The notes: generated by a model not told the origin, from the letters alone. Numbered from the stretch's first letter, positions 1 to 8,191 are shown. The stretch is DNA of 64,000 nt from Priestia aryabhattai B8W22 (GCF_000956595.1 NZ_JYOO01000019.1:35676-99675), one strand, 5' to 3'. Numbers and translations: made by a program.

Positions 1-567
1 GCTCTTGTCTTTTTGTTTTTATTTCGGGGCTGGGGCGTACTTGCTGAAATTATTTCAGTCGCTACGCTTATCTCTTACATTACAGGTCCTGTTACGGTTA
101 TGACGCTAAGACGAACTGGCAGCGATTTATATCGTCCCCTTCGTTTAAAAGGATTGAGCATCATTGCGCCGCTCGGTTTTATTTTTGCTTCTTTAACCTT
201 ATATTGGGCGCGCTGGCCGCTAACTGGACAAGTTTTGTTTATTATTTTAATCGGCCTTCCTATTTATTTTTATTATCAAGCAAAGGCTAAATGGAAAGGC
301 TTTCGACAGAACTTCAAAGGCGGCGTATGGATGGTTGTATACTTACTTTGTATGATGACTATTTCTTGGCTTGGAAGCGAAAAGTTTGGCGGCCTTAATG
401 TTATTAAATATGGATGGGATATGGGCATTATTGTTGTTGTTTCTCTTCTCTTCTACACATGGGCTTTAAAAAGCGGCTTCAAAACGGAGTATTTAGAGAA
501 TGGAAGAAAAGTAAATGACGGCTTAAAAGCAGCAGCGGCTGAAACAGCCGCTTCCAAAGAGTCATAA
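1..567 (+). CDS. APC-family amino acid permease, C-terminal part (cut by window edge)
   Basis: The reading frame is open from base 1 and ends with TAA at 565-567, so only about the last 188 residues are present. It shows several hydrophobic helices and ends in a short polar tail. It is closely similar to the C-terminal third of the complete permease at 50762-52405: both carry FRGWG, ISVATLISY, ARWPLTGQVLF and EKFGGLN. That family (amino acid-polyamine-organocation; closest remembered homologue Bacillus YveA, an aspartate-proton symporter) imports amino acids. The substrate here is unknown. A terminator follows at once. Confidence 0.85.
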   Translation, partial: ALVFLFLFRGWGVLAEIISVATLISYITGPVTVMTLRRTGSDLYRPLRLKGLSIIAPLGFIFASLTLYWARWPLTGQVLFIILIGLPIYFYYQAKAKWKGFRQNFKGGVWMVVYLLCMMTISWLGSEKFGGLNVIKYGWDMGIIVVVSLLFYTWALKSGFKTEYLENGRKVNDGLKAAAAETAASKES

Positions 568-568
568 C

Positions 569-599
569 AAAAGCACCTTGCTCATGCAAGGTGCTTTTT
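569..599. terminator. Bidirectional intrinsic terminator
   Basis: AAAGCACCTTG and CAAGGTGCTTTT pair around a short loop, with T-runs on both sides. It sits between the convergent permease and Rrf2 genes. Confidence 0.85.
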
Positions 600-1017
600 A
601 ATGAGCAGTTCTAACTTTTTTCAGCACGTCTTCGATCGTAATTTGATCTAAATGCCTAATTACGCTTTGCTCACTCTCTGTAAAAATGTCGTCCATCACT
701 GTTTGAATGTTTGATTTTACAATACAGTCAGCGTCAGGGTCGCCGCTGCACCAGTGAGGCTTCAGCGTTCCAGTCGATATAACTCGATAAATCAGCCCAA
801 GACTTATTTCAGCAGGGCTGCAGCCTAAAGTATAACCCCCGCCTAGCCCTTCTTTTGTCCGAACCAAGTTGTTTTTTCTGAGTGTACTCATTGTTTTCCG
901 AACCCGTGCAGGATTGGTACAGATGTTATAAGCAATCGATTCACTGCTTGCTCGGTGATCTGGTAAATTTGCTAGGAACACTAAGCTGTGCACGGCAATG
1001 GTAAATTCACTGTTCAT
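598..1017 (-). CDS. Rrf2-family transcriptional regulator
   Basis: This 139-residue protein has the Rrf2 winged helix: an N-terminal SEFTIAVHSLVFLA helix, a recognition region near PARVRKTMSTLRKNNLV, and the wing KEGLGGGYTL that is typical of the family. The C-terminal half has only two cysteines (HWCSGDPDADC), so it is not the three-Cys Fe-S type (IscR, NsrR). It resembles the YwnA/YwgB-type regulators of Bacillus. A dyad-bearing promoter lies directly upstream (1047-1069), which suggests autoregulation. The target is unknown because no divergent partner is adjacent. Confidence 0.8.
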   Translation of the reverse strand: MNSEFTIAVHSLVFLANLPDHRASSESIAYNICTNPARVRKTMSTLRKNNLVRTKEGLGGGYTLGCSPAEISLGLIYRVISTGTLKPHWCSGDPDADCIVKSNIQTVMDDIFTESEQSVIRHLDQITIEDVLKKVRTAH

Positions 1018-1046
1018 CTTCCATAAACCACCTTTTTTCTTTCTCT

Positions 1047-1069
1047 ACTGTAACGTTAAGTGACACAGT
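1047..1069 (-). promoter_or_regulatory. Candidate operator/promoter of the Rrf2 gene
   Basis: An imperfect 23-bp dyad has perfect ACTGT/ACAGT ends. It lies within a minus-strand promoter with a -35-like TTGACT just upstream. Its position 30-50 bp before the Rrf2 start fits an autorepressor site. The match inside the arms is only partial (7 of 11). Confidence 0.35.
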
Positions 1070-1116
1070 TCAAAAAGTCAAGAGAGCAAGGAGGGAAAGA
1101 AGAAGTGTAGCTTTAT

Positions 1117-1761
1117 TTATTCACGGTTTTCTTTTTCTATACTTTCTACTTCGTTAGCTGAGTTGATTTCAAGGTATACCGTCTTTTCTTTTAAACTGCC
1201 TTTTTCTTCTTTTTCAAAGTCAGTGCTTTTTTGATACGTTTTTTTGCCGCTTGGCACTTTTACCGCTATATGCTTGTTACTTTCTTCTATAAAAATACCC
1301 ACAATTTTACGTTCGTCTCCATCTTGTTCATACACGCCATCTTTATCTGCTTTTGCTTTTGGAGTTAATTCAATACTAATTGCTTCTTGTTTAGCTGCGT
1401 CAATTTCAGCTTCTACTTCTTTATTAAGCATATCTTTTAGCTGTGAGCCTTCCACTTCCATCCCAGAGCTTTTTGGTACTTTAACGAGTTGATCATCAAT
1501 ATTCAGCGTCATTTCTTTTTCAGCGTCTTTTTTTAACGTACCGATCAAGTCAAAATCTTCTTCTTTCCCCTTTTTAATGTCTGGGTCGTTGGAATACTGC
1601 TGTAGCTTTGTTAATTCTTGACGGTCTTCAATAGGTTTTTCCTCTGCTTTATGATTATCAGATTTTGTCTTGTTAGCTGGTTCACCTGAACAAGCTGCCG
1701 CACTTCCAATCATACATAGAGTGACTAAGGACAGGATTCCTTTTGTTAGCTGTTTTTGCAT
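1117..1761 (-). CDS. Predicted lipoprotein, unknown function
   Basis: I chose the ATG at 1761 because AAAAGGAGA lies seven bases before it; the frame stays open upstream but has no ribosome site. The 214-residue product starts MQKQLTKGILSLVTLCMIGS and has a lipobox ending in AAAC, so it should be lipidated and exported. The mature part is very rich in Lys and Glu and shows no known domain. It could be a surface-exposed stress or binding lipoprotein, but no function can be read from the sequence. Confidence 0.75.
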   Translation of the reverse strand: MQKQLTKGILSLVTLCMIGSAAACSGEPANKTKSDNHKAEEKPIEDRQELTKLQQYSNDPDIKKGKEEDFDLIGTLKKDAEKEMTLNIDDQLVKVPKSSGMEVEGSQLKDMLNKEVEAEIDAAKQEAISIELTPKAKADKDGVYEQDGDERKIVGIFIEESNKHIAVKVPSGKKTYQKSTDFEKEEKGSLKEKTVYLEINSANEVESIEKENRE

Positions 1762-1891
1762 ATGTATTCTCCTTTTTCTTTTTTTATTTCCACCTTTATA
1801 CATATGTAAAACAAAAAAAGAGAGTGAAATATAACTAAACCAACAGTTAGAAGCATTTACATACAGAAAACCTACGTTCACCCTACCAATG

Positions 1892-1981
1892 AAAAAATCC
1901 GAACGGGTTGAATTCTCTATTAAGAATCAAACCCGTCCGGATTTCCTTGCAACTAAAACATTTTTGTCCTAGCCTCTTTTT
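1892..1981 (-). repeat. Intergenic 3'-end element, copy A (short form)
   Basis: On the minus strand the sequence runs from the stop codon of the gene at 1980 into AAAGAGGCTAGGACAAAAA, then about 20 nt, then a long hairpin (arms AATCCGGACGGGTT and its partner, 1892-1943) followed by T6. It is one of six related copies in the window (others at 16070, 23970, 49600, 50437 and 57790), all oriented so that a gene reads into the GGCTGGGACAAAAG end. It should work as a terminator. Confidence 0.75.
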
Positions 1982-2345
1982 AAAGCTGCTGTTGCTTCAG
2001 TATATGATTCGCTTCTTCTAAGTAAGTCACATACGCCTGTACTTGTGTATCACCATAATTATCTAGTTCAAACAGCGCTTCTTGTATAAAATTAAAATTA
2101 TCAATAATATGCTGTGTTTTCATGCCTCGGCTTGTGAGTAAATTGTTTAACCATAAGGCATAGTCCGTAAAAATTTGCAGGTTGTCTAACTTATATGTTG
2201 TCTCAAGATACTTCATATGATAATGATTATCTTCATGGCATCTTTCTTTGCCGCGCTCTCCGAATTTTTCGAGCAAAGAAGGTTCTAACTCGTAGATTTT
2301 CTCCGTTACTCTTTCAACGATCTTATTAACGGGAAGTGAACTCAT
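1980..2345 (-). CDS. Conserved helical protein, coupled to a heme-monooxygenase-like gene
   Basis: This 121-residue protein appears all-helical, and I cannot assign a family with certainty. It has a His-rich stretch (CHEDNHYHMKYLETTY, about residues 36-51) followed by FTDYALWLNNLLTSRG. That pattern is reminiscent of helical sensor domains near B12-binding or globin-like modules. Its ATG overlaps the stop of the upstream gene (ATGA at 2342-2345), so translation is coupled and the two products probably act together. A cofactor-binding role through the histidines is a guess. Confidence 0.6.
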   Translation of the reverse strand: MSSLPVNKIVERVTEKIYELEPSLLEKFGERGKERCHEDNHYHMKYLETTYKLDNLQIFTDYALWLNNLLTSRGMKTQHIIDNFNFIQEALFELDNYGDTQVQAYVTYLEEANHILKQQQL

Positions 2346-2647
2346 CGTGCCACCACTTTGTACTGAGAAACTTTTGGGATGACGGCTGCCAGTTCTTGAT
2401 CAGGGTACTTTTTCTCTAAATCATGAATACGCTTGAAATCTTCGCTTCGTACCCAGCTTAAATAATTCTCTTTCGTATCAAATGTAAGCTGAACGGTGAG
2501 CTCCCCTGCTCGCTTATCGTTTTGAAGAAGTAGAAAGTCTACGAATCCTGGCGCCTCGTCAACTGATTTTGAACGATTTTTATAAATTCCAATCACTTCT
2601 TCAGCTTTTTCATCCGGTACATTAAATGTTGAAAATACGGTGTACAT
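2342..2647 (-). CDS. ABM-fold monooxygenase, HmoA/IsdG-like
   Basis: This 101-residue ferredoxin-like alpha/beta protein belongs to the antibiotic biosynthesis monooxygenase superfamily. Trp65 and His75 are ten residues apart, as are the Trp67/His77 pair of IsdG, and Asn9 is near the expected Asn. IsdG/HmoA enzymes cleave heme in the cytosol and release iron. The ribosome site GGGAGG precedes the start. Substrate assignment is inference, since many ABM proteins act on other molecules. It forms an operon with the overlapping gene at 1980-2345. Confidence 0.65.
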   Translation of the reverse strand: MYTVFSTFNVPDEKAEEVIGIYKNRSKSVDEAPGFVDFLLLQNDKRAGELTVQLTFDTKENYLSWVRSEDFKRIHDLEKKYPDQELAAVIPKVSQYKVVAR

Positions 2648-2764
2648 CTTTGTTCCTCCCTTTATGATACAAAACCTGGGTTCTTTTCTCTTTATTGTAC
2701 ATCATACGGGAGATGAAATGGTGTTACGTTTAGATTTCACTGGGGTTACAGCAGGTCTTTAACA

Positions 2765-2803
2765 TAAAAAGCCCTTTGAAACAGCGTTTCAAAGGGCTTT
2801 TTT
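2765..2803 (-). terminator. Terminator of the malic enzyme gene
   Basis: AAAAAGCCCTTTGAAAC pairs with GTTTCAAAGGGCTTTTT across a four-base loop, directly after the malic enzyme stop codon. T-runs on both strands could let it work in both directions. Confidence 0.85.
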
Positions 2804-2811
2804 AGCCATTA

Positions 2812-4044
2812 TTAGTTTTCGATTTTTGTTAGTTGTTCTGTATGTGTTTTTACACGCGCTGGATCAATTGTAATACGGGCAACACCTGAATCCATTGCCG
2901 CTTTTGCTACAGACTCTGCTACAGCTGGCGCTACGCGAGGATCAAATGGTCCAGGGATAACGTAATCTGCGTTTAGCTCTTCTTCTGTAATAAGGGCTGC
3001 AATTGCTTCAACAGCAGCTTTTTTCATTTCTTCGTTGATATGAGTAGCGCGAACGTCTAACGCACCGCGGAAAATTCCAGGGAATGCAAGAACGTTATTT
3101 ACTTGGTTAGGGAAGTCTGAACGACCTGTTCCAATAACAGCCGCTCCTGCTTCTTTTGCAGCGTCTGGCTTGATTTCTGGATTAGGATTTGCCATCGCAA
3201 AGATAATTGCATCTTCATTCATTGATTTAACCATCTCTTGAGATAATGCATCTGCTGCAGATACACCGATAAATACATCTGCGCCTTTAATTACATCGCT
3301 TAGCGTACCGCTTTCTTTGTTTACGTTTGTATACGAAGCCACTTCGGCTTTCACTTTGTTCATACCTTGAGAGCGGCCTTCATAAATAGCACCTCTTGTA
3401 TCACACATAATCATGTCACGTACGCCGTAAGAATAAAGAAGCTTTGTAATGGCAATGCCAGCAGCTCCTGCTCCGTTTAAGACGATTTTTAAGTCTTTCA
3501 TTGATTTATTGACAATTTTCAGTGCATTTACAAGTCCTGCTACTGTTACGATCGCTGTACCGTGCTGATCATCATGGAACACAGGAATATCTACTTCTTT
3601 TTTCAGGCGCTCTTCAATTTCAAAACACTGTGGAGCTGCGATATCTTCTAAGTTAATGCCTCCGAATGTATGAGCCATTAATTTCACAGTTTCAACAATT
3701 TTATCTGTATCTGTTGTATCAAGTGTAATTGGGAATGCATCTACGCCTGCAAAGCTTTTAAATAAAATTGCTTTGCCTTCCATAACGGGAAGTGAAGCCG
3801 CAGGTCCGATGTTTCCAAGACCAAGAACAGCAGTACCATTTGTCACAACGCCGACCATGTTTCCTTTCATTGTGTAATCATACACCGTTTCTGGATGTTC
3901 ATGAATTTCTTTACAAGGTTCTGCTACTCCCGGAGAGTAAGCTAAGCTTAAATCTTGAGCGTTTTGAACTTCAACTTTTGATTTAACTTCTAACTTACCT
4001 TGTTTTTCTTGATGCATATGTAGTGCTTGATCACGTAGTGACAT
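2812..4044 (-). CDS. ytsJ: Malic enzyme (NADP-preferring YtsJ type)
   Basis: The enzyme oxidatively decarboxylates malate to pyruvate with reduction of NAD(P) in the cytosol. The 410-residue sequence closely follows Bacillus YtsJ from [19 protein letters not shown] onwards. It includes [12 protein letters not shown], the catalytic-lysine region [18 protein letters not shown], the metal site [11 protein letters not shown], the Rossmann loop NGAGAAGIA, and [19 protein letters not shown]. The ATG at 4044 is preceded by AAGGAGAG with good spacing; an in-frame ATG at 4074 has no ribosome site. It is monocistronic with its own terminator. Confidence 0.93.
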   Translation of the reverse strand: MSLRDQALHMHQEKQGKLEVKSKVEVQNAQDLSLAYSPGVAEPCKEIHEHPETVYDYTMKGNMVGVVTNGTAVLGLGNIGPAASLPVMEGKAILFKSFAGVDAFPITLDTTDTDKIVETVKLMAHTFGGINLEDIAAPQCFEIEERLKKEVDIPVFHDDQHGTAIVTVAGLVNALKIVNKSMKDLKIVLNGAGAAGIAITKLLYSYGVRDMIMCDTRGAIYEGRSQGMNKVKAEVASYTNVNKESGTLSDVIKGADVFIGVSAADALSQEMVKSMNEDAIIFAMANPNPEIKPDAAKEAGAAVIGTGRSDFPNQVNNVLAFPGIFRGALDVRATHINEEMKKAAVEAIAALITEEELNADYVIPGPFDPRVAPAVAESVAKAAMDSGVARITIDPARVKTHTEQLTKIEN

Positions 4045-4269
4045 AATTGTATTCTCTCCTTTTTTTCTATACATTTAAATTTTTTAATGAATTTATTTAA
4101 CACTTGCTTTTTATCTCCATAATTGTAAGACAACCTGACTGAATAAATTCACAGACAAGTGCCATTATGAAACAAGAAACATAAAAAGTAAACTATCTTG
4201 CTTAAACGACTGCCGCGCTTTGTTAATATAACGTCTGAACGTGTCGGCGACTCTTGTTTGTCTCACTTC

Positions 4270-4294
4270 AAGTTGTCTGATATACAGACAACTT
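4270..4294. promoter_or_regulatory. Perfect 25-bp dyad of unknown role
   Basis: AAGTTGTCTG and CAGACAACTT are perfect 10-bp arms around ATATA. It lies 21 bp beyond the stop of the AAC(3)-type gene and about 225 bp upstream of malic enzyme. There is no T-run, so it looks more like a protein-binding site than a terminator. It could serve the ytsJ promoter region. Confidence 0.4.
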
Positions 4295-4314
4295 AGAAAG
4301 CATACAACCGTTCA

Positions 4315-5109
4315 CTATAGCGCTTTCAAATACGTTTCAGCAAAATCGACGGCTTTAGGCATTGAAAAGAAGTATGCACGTGCTGAACCGATTTTTTCAG
4401 CTTTTATTCCTTTTGCTTCAATAAACGCTTCACCTATCTCTTCAAACAGCTCTTCTCGAAACTCTAATTCTTTATACGTCCTCCATACTCGCTTTCCTGA
4501 ATCCATAACTGGAGATCCTTTTTGAATCACGTTTCGATATGGAATCCGATATTCTGCTAGATGAAAAGAAGTATTATTCCCAAACCCGACACCTAATAAT
4601 AAAACAAAGGCATGTTTTTTGTAAAGCCTTTCAAGAGGAGAATTTTCGCCTAAACTAAATTCAAGGGGATGATCTCTTAAGATGTCTTCGCTGTCCTTTC
4701 CCCAAGCGGCGAATGAATACATTGGATGGCTGCTTCTTCTTACGTCAGGATATGTTCGAAAAGTTTCCACAATTTGTCCCATCCCGCTTGTTGGTGTGTA
4801 CACTGGATCATACGGGGGCATCGTTTCCCGAATAGTTTCCCACCACTCTTTTGGCACAGCCGGATTGCCCCATTCCGATGGATCCGAAAGATCGACCGAC
4901 TGTGACGGCATCACGATCGTTCCTTCCTCTGTCACAGTCTCCATTAAAGCTTGAACAACGGCTACTGAACCTCCGTTTACCCACCCTAATGAAGATAGTG
5001 AAGAATGAACCATGATAGTCATCCCTTGTGTGATGCCTAACCTGCGTAAATCTTCTTTTAACGTGTCTTTCGTTCTAGGATGATCTGTTGCTTGGACAAT
5101 GTGCTTCAT
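4315..5109 (-). CDS. AAC(3)-family aminoglycoside N-acetyltransferase-like protein
   Basis: This 264-residue member of the antibiotic NAT (AAC(3)/YokD) family transfers acetyl from acetyl-CoA to an amine. Visible family signatures are MVHSSLSSLGWV near residue 33, the MPSQS stretch, GMGQIVETFR, RRSSHPMYSFAAWG and LLLGVGFGNNTSFHLAEY. AAGGAG precedes the ATG. Many chromosomal Bacillus members do not confer resistance, so aminoglycosides as substrates are only a possibility. It is a single gene, with no mobile element nearby to suggest a transferred resistance gene. Confidence 0.82.
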   Translation of the reverse strand: MKHIVQATDHPRTKDTLKEDLRRLGITQGMTIMVHSSLSSLGWVNGGSVAVVQALMETVTEEGTIVMPSQSVDLSDPSEWGNPAVPKEWWETIRETMPPYDPVYTPTSGMGQIVETFRTYPDVRRSSHPMYSFAAWGKDSEDILRDHPLEFSLGENSPLERLYKKHAFVLLLGVGFGNNTSFHLAEYRIPYRNVIQKGSPVMDSGKRVWRTYKELEFREELFEEIGEAFIEAKGIKAEKIGSARAYFFSMPKAVDFAETYLKAL

Positions 5110-5426
5110 CGTAAGCTCCTTACTTATAGTGCTACTAGAATGTGTTGCTGAACTCTAGCAATATATGTAAAACTTATGTTTCCATAATAGTAAGAATAAC
5201 AACAATTGTCAAATTATTTAAAGTAATAGAAAAACTTAGTTTTATTCATATCAGTTATCCTACAACTGACTTATTGGTAAGGTTTATTCCCTTCAATTAT
5301 CCTACTATAATAACCGCTACTGAGGTCTTTCAATAAATTAAAAAGAAGAATATTCCTATAAATAAAAGCAATACTAAGGAAGCTATACATATTTACCTAT
5401 CACTATTTTCAGGAGGAATGTGTACA
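5110..5426. other. Intergenic region between divergent genes
   Basis: This AT-rich region lies between the AAC(3)-like gene and DUF3231. It contains the candidate forespore promoter at 5348-5376. A 64-codon frame at 5142-5336 has no ribosome site and AT-driven composition, so I do not call it a gene. Confidence 0.6.
5348..5376 (+). promoter_or_regulatory. Candidate SigG-type promoter of the DUF3231 gene
   Basis: GAATA, a 17-bp spacer and AATACTA match the SigG pattern GHATR-N17/18-CATNHTA, with one mismatch in the -10. The site lies about 50 bp before the start codon. Confidence 0.35.
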
Positions 5427-6431
5427 ATGAGCACATCAAAACTTCCGCCGCTCACGTCCTCAGAGCTTGCTAACTTATGGATGACTTATCAGGAAAAAAC
5501 GATGATTTTGAGGTTCTTAGAATATTTTCTGGAAGATAAACAGGATTACAAAGAACTTTTTGAGCTATATTACAGCCGATCTTTAAAAAGTGTAGCGCAA
5601 ATAAAAGAAATATTTGAGAACGAAGGCGCTGTTATCCCAATTGGTTTTACGAAAGATGACGTGAATGTAGGAGTTCCTAAGCTATACGACCATATGTTTG
5701 AAGTTATGTATATACGCTTAATGTCTCAAATTGAAACAGGACTGTTTGCTTTGCATTCGACCATGTCTTACCGAGAAGATATACGGAATTTCTTTGTAGA
5801 TGCAACAGCAGAAGCACAGGACATATACAATCAATCCACACAAGTATTGTTAGAAACGGGTGTCATCGCAAAACCCCCATACGTTTCTATGCCGAAGGAA
5901 GTTCATTTTGTCCATGCGCAAAATTATATAGGCGGATTGAGCTGGTTTAGCGAAAAAAGATCGTTGAATACCATTGAAGTGTCACTTATTCAACATGCTG
6001 TTGATACAAATCTTGTAGGAATGCAGCTGATGATTGGTTTTGCTCAAGTGGCCAACAACAAAGAGGCACAGCAGCATTTTGTCAGGGGTATGAAGCTTTC
6101 GAAGAAAATTGAAACAGAATTAGGTGATATTTTACGCCATAGCTACATAGAACCTCCGGCTACTCATGCTGGAAAAGCGACGAATTCAACCGTTCCTCCT
6201 TTTTCAGATAAGCTGATGATGTACAATACGAGTCTTTTGAGTACGTTCGGTCTGGGGAGTAACGCCTTAGGAGGAGCCTTTAGTTTAAGAAGTGATTTGC
6301 CATTAAAGATGCTCCAGCTTGCAAAAGACATTTACAGTTTGGCAAAAGAAGGCGGAAAAATTATGATTCAAAACGGATGGCTTGAAGAGCCTCCTCAAAT
6401 TGAAGATCGCAATCAGTTAACCAAAAAATAG
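5427..6431 (+). CDS. DUF3231 family protein
   Basis: This 334-residue protein has the two-repeat helical organisation of DUF3231, which is confined to Bacillaceae and often present in several copies. The repeats are visible as LTSSELANLWMTYQEKTMIL near the N-terminus and SLNTIEVSLIQHAVDTNLVG in the middle, with MPKEVHFV between them. I chose the ATG at 5427 because AGGAGG at 5411 is ten bases away; the ATG at 5418 abuts the ribosome site. A SigG-like promoter upstream hints at expression during sporulation. The biochemical role is unknown. Confidence 0.82.
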   Translation: MSTSKLPPLTSSELANLWMTYQEKTMILRFLEYFLEDKQDYKELFELYYSRSLKSVAQIKEIFENEGAVIPIGFTKDDVNVGVPKLYDHMFEVMYIRLMSQIETGLFALHSTMSYREDIRNFFVDATAEAQDIYNQSTQVLLETGVIAKPPYVSMPKEVHFVHAQNYIGGLSWFSEKRSLNTIEVSLIQHAVDTNLVGMQLMIGFAQVANNKEAQQHFVRGMKLSKKIETELGDILRHSYIEPPATHAGKATNSTVPPFSDKLMMYNTSLLSTFGLGSNALGGAFSLRSDLPLKMLQLAKDIYSLAKEGGKIMIQNGWLEEPPQIEDRNQLTKK

Positions 6432-6443
6432 GTTCTTTGCTAC

Positions 6444-6490
6444 AGGAAAGCTAGCTGCTAAACGTGCAGCTAGTCCTATTTGTTTTTTTA
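6444..6490 (+). terminator. Terminator after the DUF3231 gene
   Basis: AGGA..CTAGCTGC and GCAGCTAG..TCCT form a stem around a short loop, followed by a T-rich run. Confidence 0.75.
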
Positions 6491-6667
6491 GTATACTGTT
6501 TTTGCTACCCTTACATAAAAATTGTTTGCGTTATTTAGAAGCTGTTCCTATCTTTTTCCTAGTCATTTAGCTCATATCTCTACTTAATTTATAACAGAAA
6601 AATAAAATAAAAGGGATTTTTTCCAAGCTGCCGAAATCTTTCTATATAAAATAGAAAGGAGAAAAAT

Positions 6668-7198
6668 ATGTTTCCTATTCTTTCTACACCTCGCACTAAA
6701 CTGCGTGAAATAACAGAAGCGGATGCAGATACTATCTTTGACTGCTTTTCTCAGGAAGAAGTTATCAAATATTACGGGCAAGAAAAATTAACAACTTTCC
6801 AAGAAGCTTTAGTGCTAATTGATATTTTTGCTGAGAATTACAGAAATCAAAAAGGTTTGCGCTGGGGAATTGAACGGCTCGATACGGGGGAATTAATGGG
6901 AACAGTCGGGTTTAATCAGTGGAACCAAAAGCATAAGCGGGCGGAAATTGGCTATGATCTACACCCTAAGTACTGGGGGCACGGCTATGCTTCGGAAGCA
7001 GCTTCGGCTGCTATGGCTTATGGATTTGATATCCTTCAGCTAGTGCGAATTGGAGCTGTTGTGTTTCTTGAAAACAAGGCATCTCAGCACGTGCTTGAAA
7101 AACTCGGGTTTCAACAAGAAGGAGTGTTAAAAAACTATATGTATCAAAACGGAAAAGCTCACGATACGTTTGTATATAGCTCCCTGCCTCCTACATAG
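6668..7198 (+). CDS. GNAT N-acetyltransferase, RimJ/RimL type
   Basis: This 176-residue GCN5-related acetyltransferase begins LSTPRTKLREITEADADTIF, typical of the RimJ/RimL branch. Motif A (HPKYWGHGYASEAASAAMAY, about residues 98-117) binds acetyl-CoA. The C-terminal NKASQHVLEKLGFQQEGVL is the usual motif B. AAAGGAG stands seven bases before the ATG. Members acetylate protein N-termini, amines or antibiotics, and the substrate here cannot be read. It is monocistronic, with a terminator directly behind it. Confidence 0.85.
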   Translation: MFPILSTPRTKLREITEADADTIFDCFSQEEVIKYYGQEKLTTFQEALVLIDIFAENYRNQKGLRWGIERLDTGELMGTVGFNQWNQKHKRAEIGYDLHPKYWGHGYASEAASAAMAYGFDILQLVRIGAVVFLENKASQHVLEKLGFQQEGVLKNYMYQNGKAHDTFVYSSLPPT

Positions 7199-7200
7199 TA

Positions 7201-7238
7201 AAAAAAAGGATTCTTTTCTTAAAAGTAATCCTTTTTTT
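7201..7238. terminator. Terminator between convergent GNAT and SDR genes
   Basis: AAAAAAGGATT and AATCCTTTTTTT form an inverted repeat with T-runs on both sides. Confidence 0.75.
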
Positions 7239-7992
7239 ATTTTATTTTAAATGCCGCATACCCATCATCAGCCATGATGACGCTGCCGTTTACAGCTCCC
7301 GCTTCTTCTAAAGAAAGCAAATAAACCATATCTGCAATTTGTTTTGGTGTAGTGAGCTCTCTGCTCATCGTTTTCGCTTTCATTCCTTCAATCATACCGT
7401 TGTCTTTATAGCCTTGAATAATAGGCGTATCAACAAACCCTGGCGCAACGGCGACGACGCGAATACCGTATTTAGCGAGATCTAGCGCAGCTGACTTTGT
7501 CATCATCACAACAGCTCCTTTTGTTGCGTGATAAGCATAGGTACCGGGTGAAGCTAAGAAGCTAAAAATAGATGCCGTATTAATAATGACGCCTTTAATA
7601 CCTAACTCTCTCATTTTCCTGCCCGCTGCCATAATTCCATATGTAACGCCGTGCTGATTCACATTAATAATACGGTGATATTCTTCTAGGTCTTGATCTA
7701 AAATAGATGTAGGGCGTCCAATCCCTGCATTGTTAAACATCACATCAATTCGTCCAAATTTGTTCACCGTTTCCTCAATCAGTGCTTCCACTTCTTCAAA
7801 CTTGGTGACGTCCGTTTGCACAAATAAAGCGTGGCCACCAGCTTCTTCAATTTTTTGAAGAGTCTCTTTTCCTTTTCCTTCATCATAATCAGCAATGACC
7901 ACCGCGTCTCCTTTTTGTGCAAACTTTAAGGCAGTTTCTTTGCCAATTCCGCTTGCTCCCCCTGTAATAACCGCTACTCTTTTTTGGTGCAT
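7237..7992 (-). CDS. Short-chain dehydrogenase/reductase
   Basis: This is a classical 251-residue SDR, a cytosolic NAD(P)-dependent oxidoreductase. The cofactor motif TGGASGIG is at residues 10-17, followed by NNAGIG near residue 88, the catalytic serine in NTASIFSF, and the YHATK Tyr-Lys pair near residue 154. VAPGFVDTPI follows as usual. An Asp after the second strand (VIADYDEGKG) favours NAD(H). AAGGAGGG precedes the ATG. The substrate is unknown and there is no pathway neighbour. Confidence 0.9.
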   Translation of the reverse strand: MHQKRVAVITGGASGIGKETALKFAQKGDAVVIADYDEGKGKETLQKIEEAGGHALFVQTDVTKFEEVEALIEETVNKFGRIDVMFNNAGIGRPTSILDQDLEEYHRIINVNQHGVTYGIMAAGRKMRELGIKGVIINTASIFSFLASPGTYAYHATKGAVVMMTKSAALDLAKYGIRVVAVAPGFVDTPIIQGYKDNGMIEGMKAKTMSRELTTPKQIADMVYLLSLEEAGAVNGSVIMADDGYAAFKIK

Positions 7993-8191
7993 GTTTCTCC
8001 CTCCTTGATGAAAATTCCTTTCTTTTACATTATAGCATTCTTTTTTTCTACCAGCCGTTTCTATTCATCACCTTATTGCTATGAAATTAGTTAAGTTAGG
8101 CATAGTTGAACGCCTTTTTTACTAAAAATCAGCGTGTGTACAAGCAGTCTGTCATTTTTTGCATTTACTATAGGGTAAGGAGGTGATGGCT

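Noticed and set aside
4315..5109. Mobile antibiotic-resistance gene
   Set aside because: The AAC(3)-like gene has host-like composition, no flanking insertion sequence or repeats, and chromosomal homologues of unknown activity are common.
5142..5336. 64-codon frame before the DUF3231 gene
   Set aside because: No ribosome site, AT-driven amino acid content, and it overlaps the promoter region.
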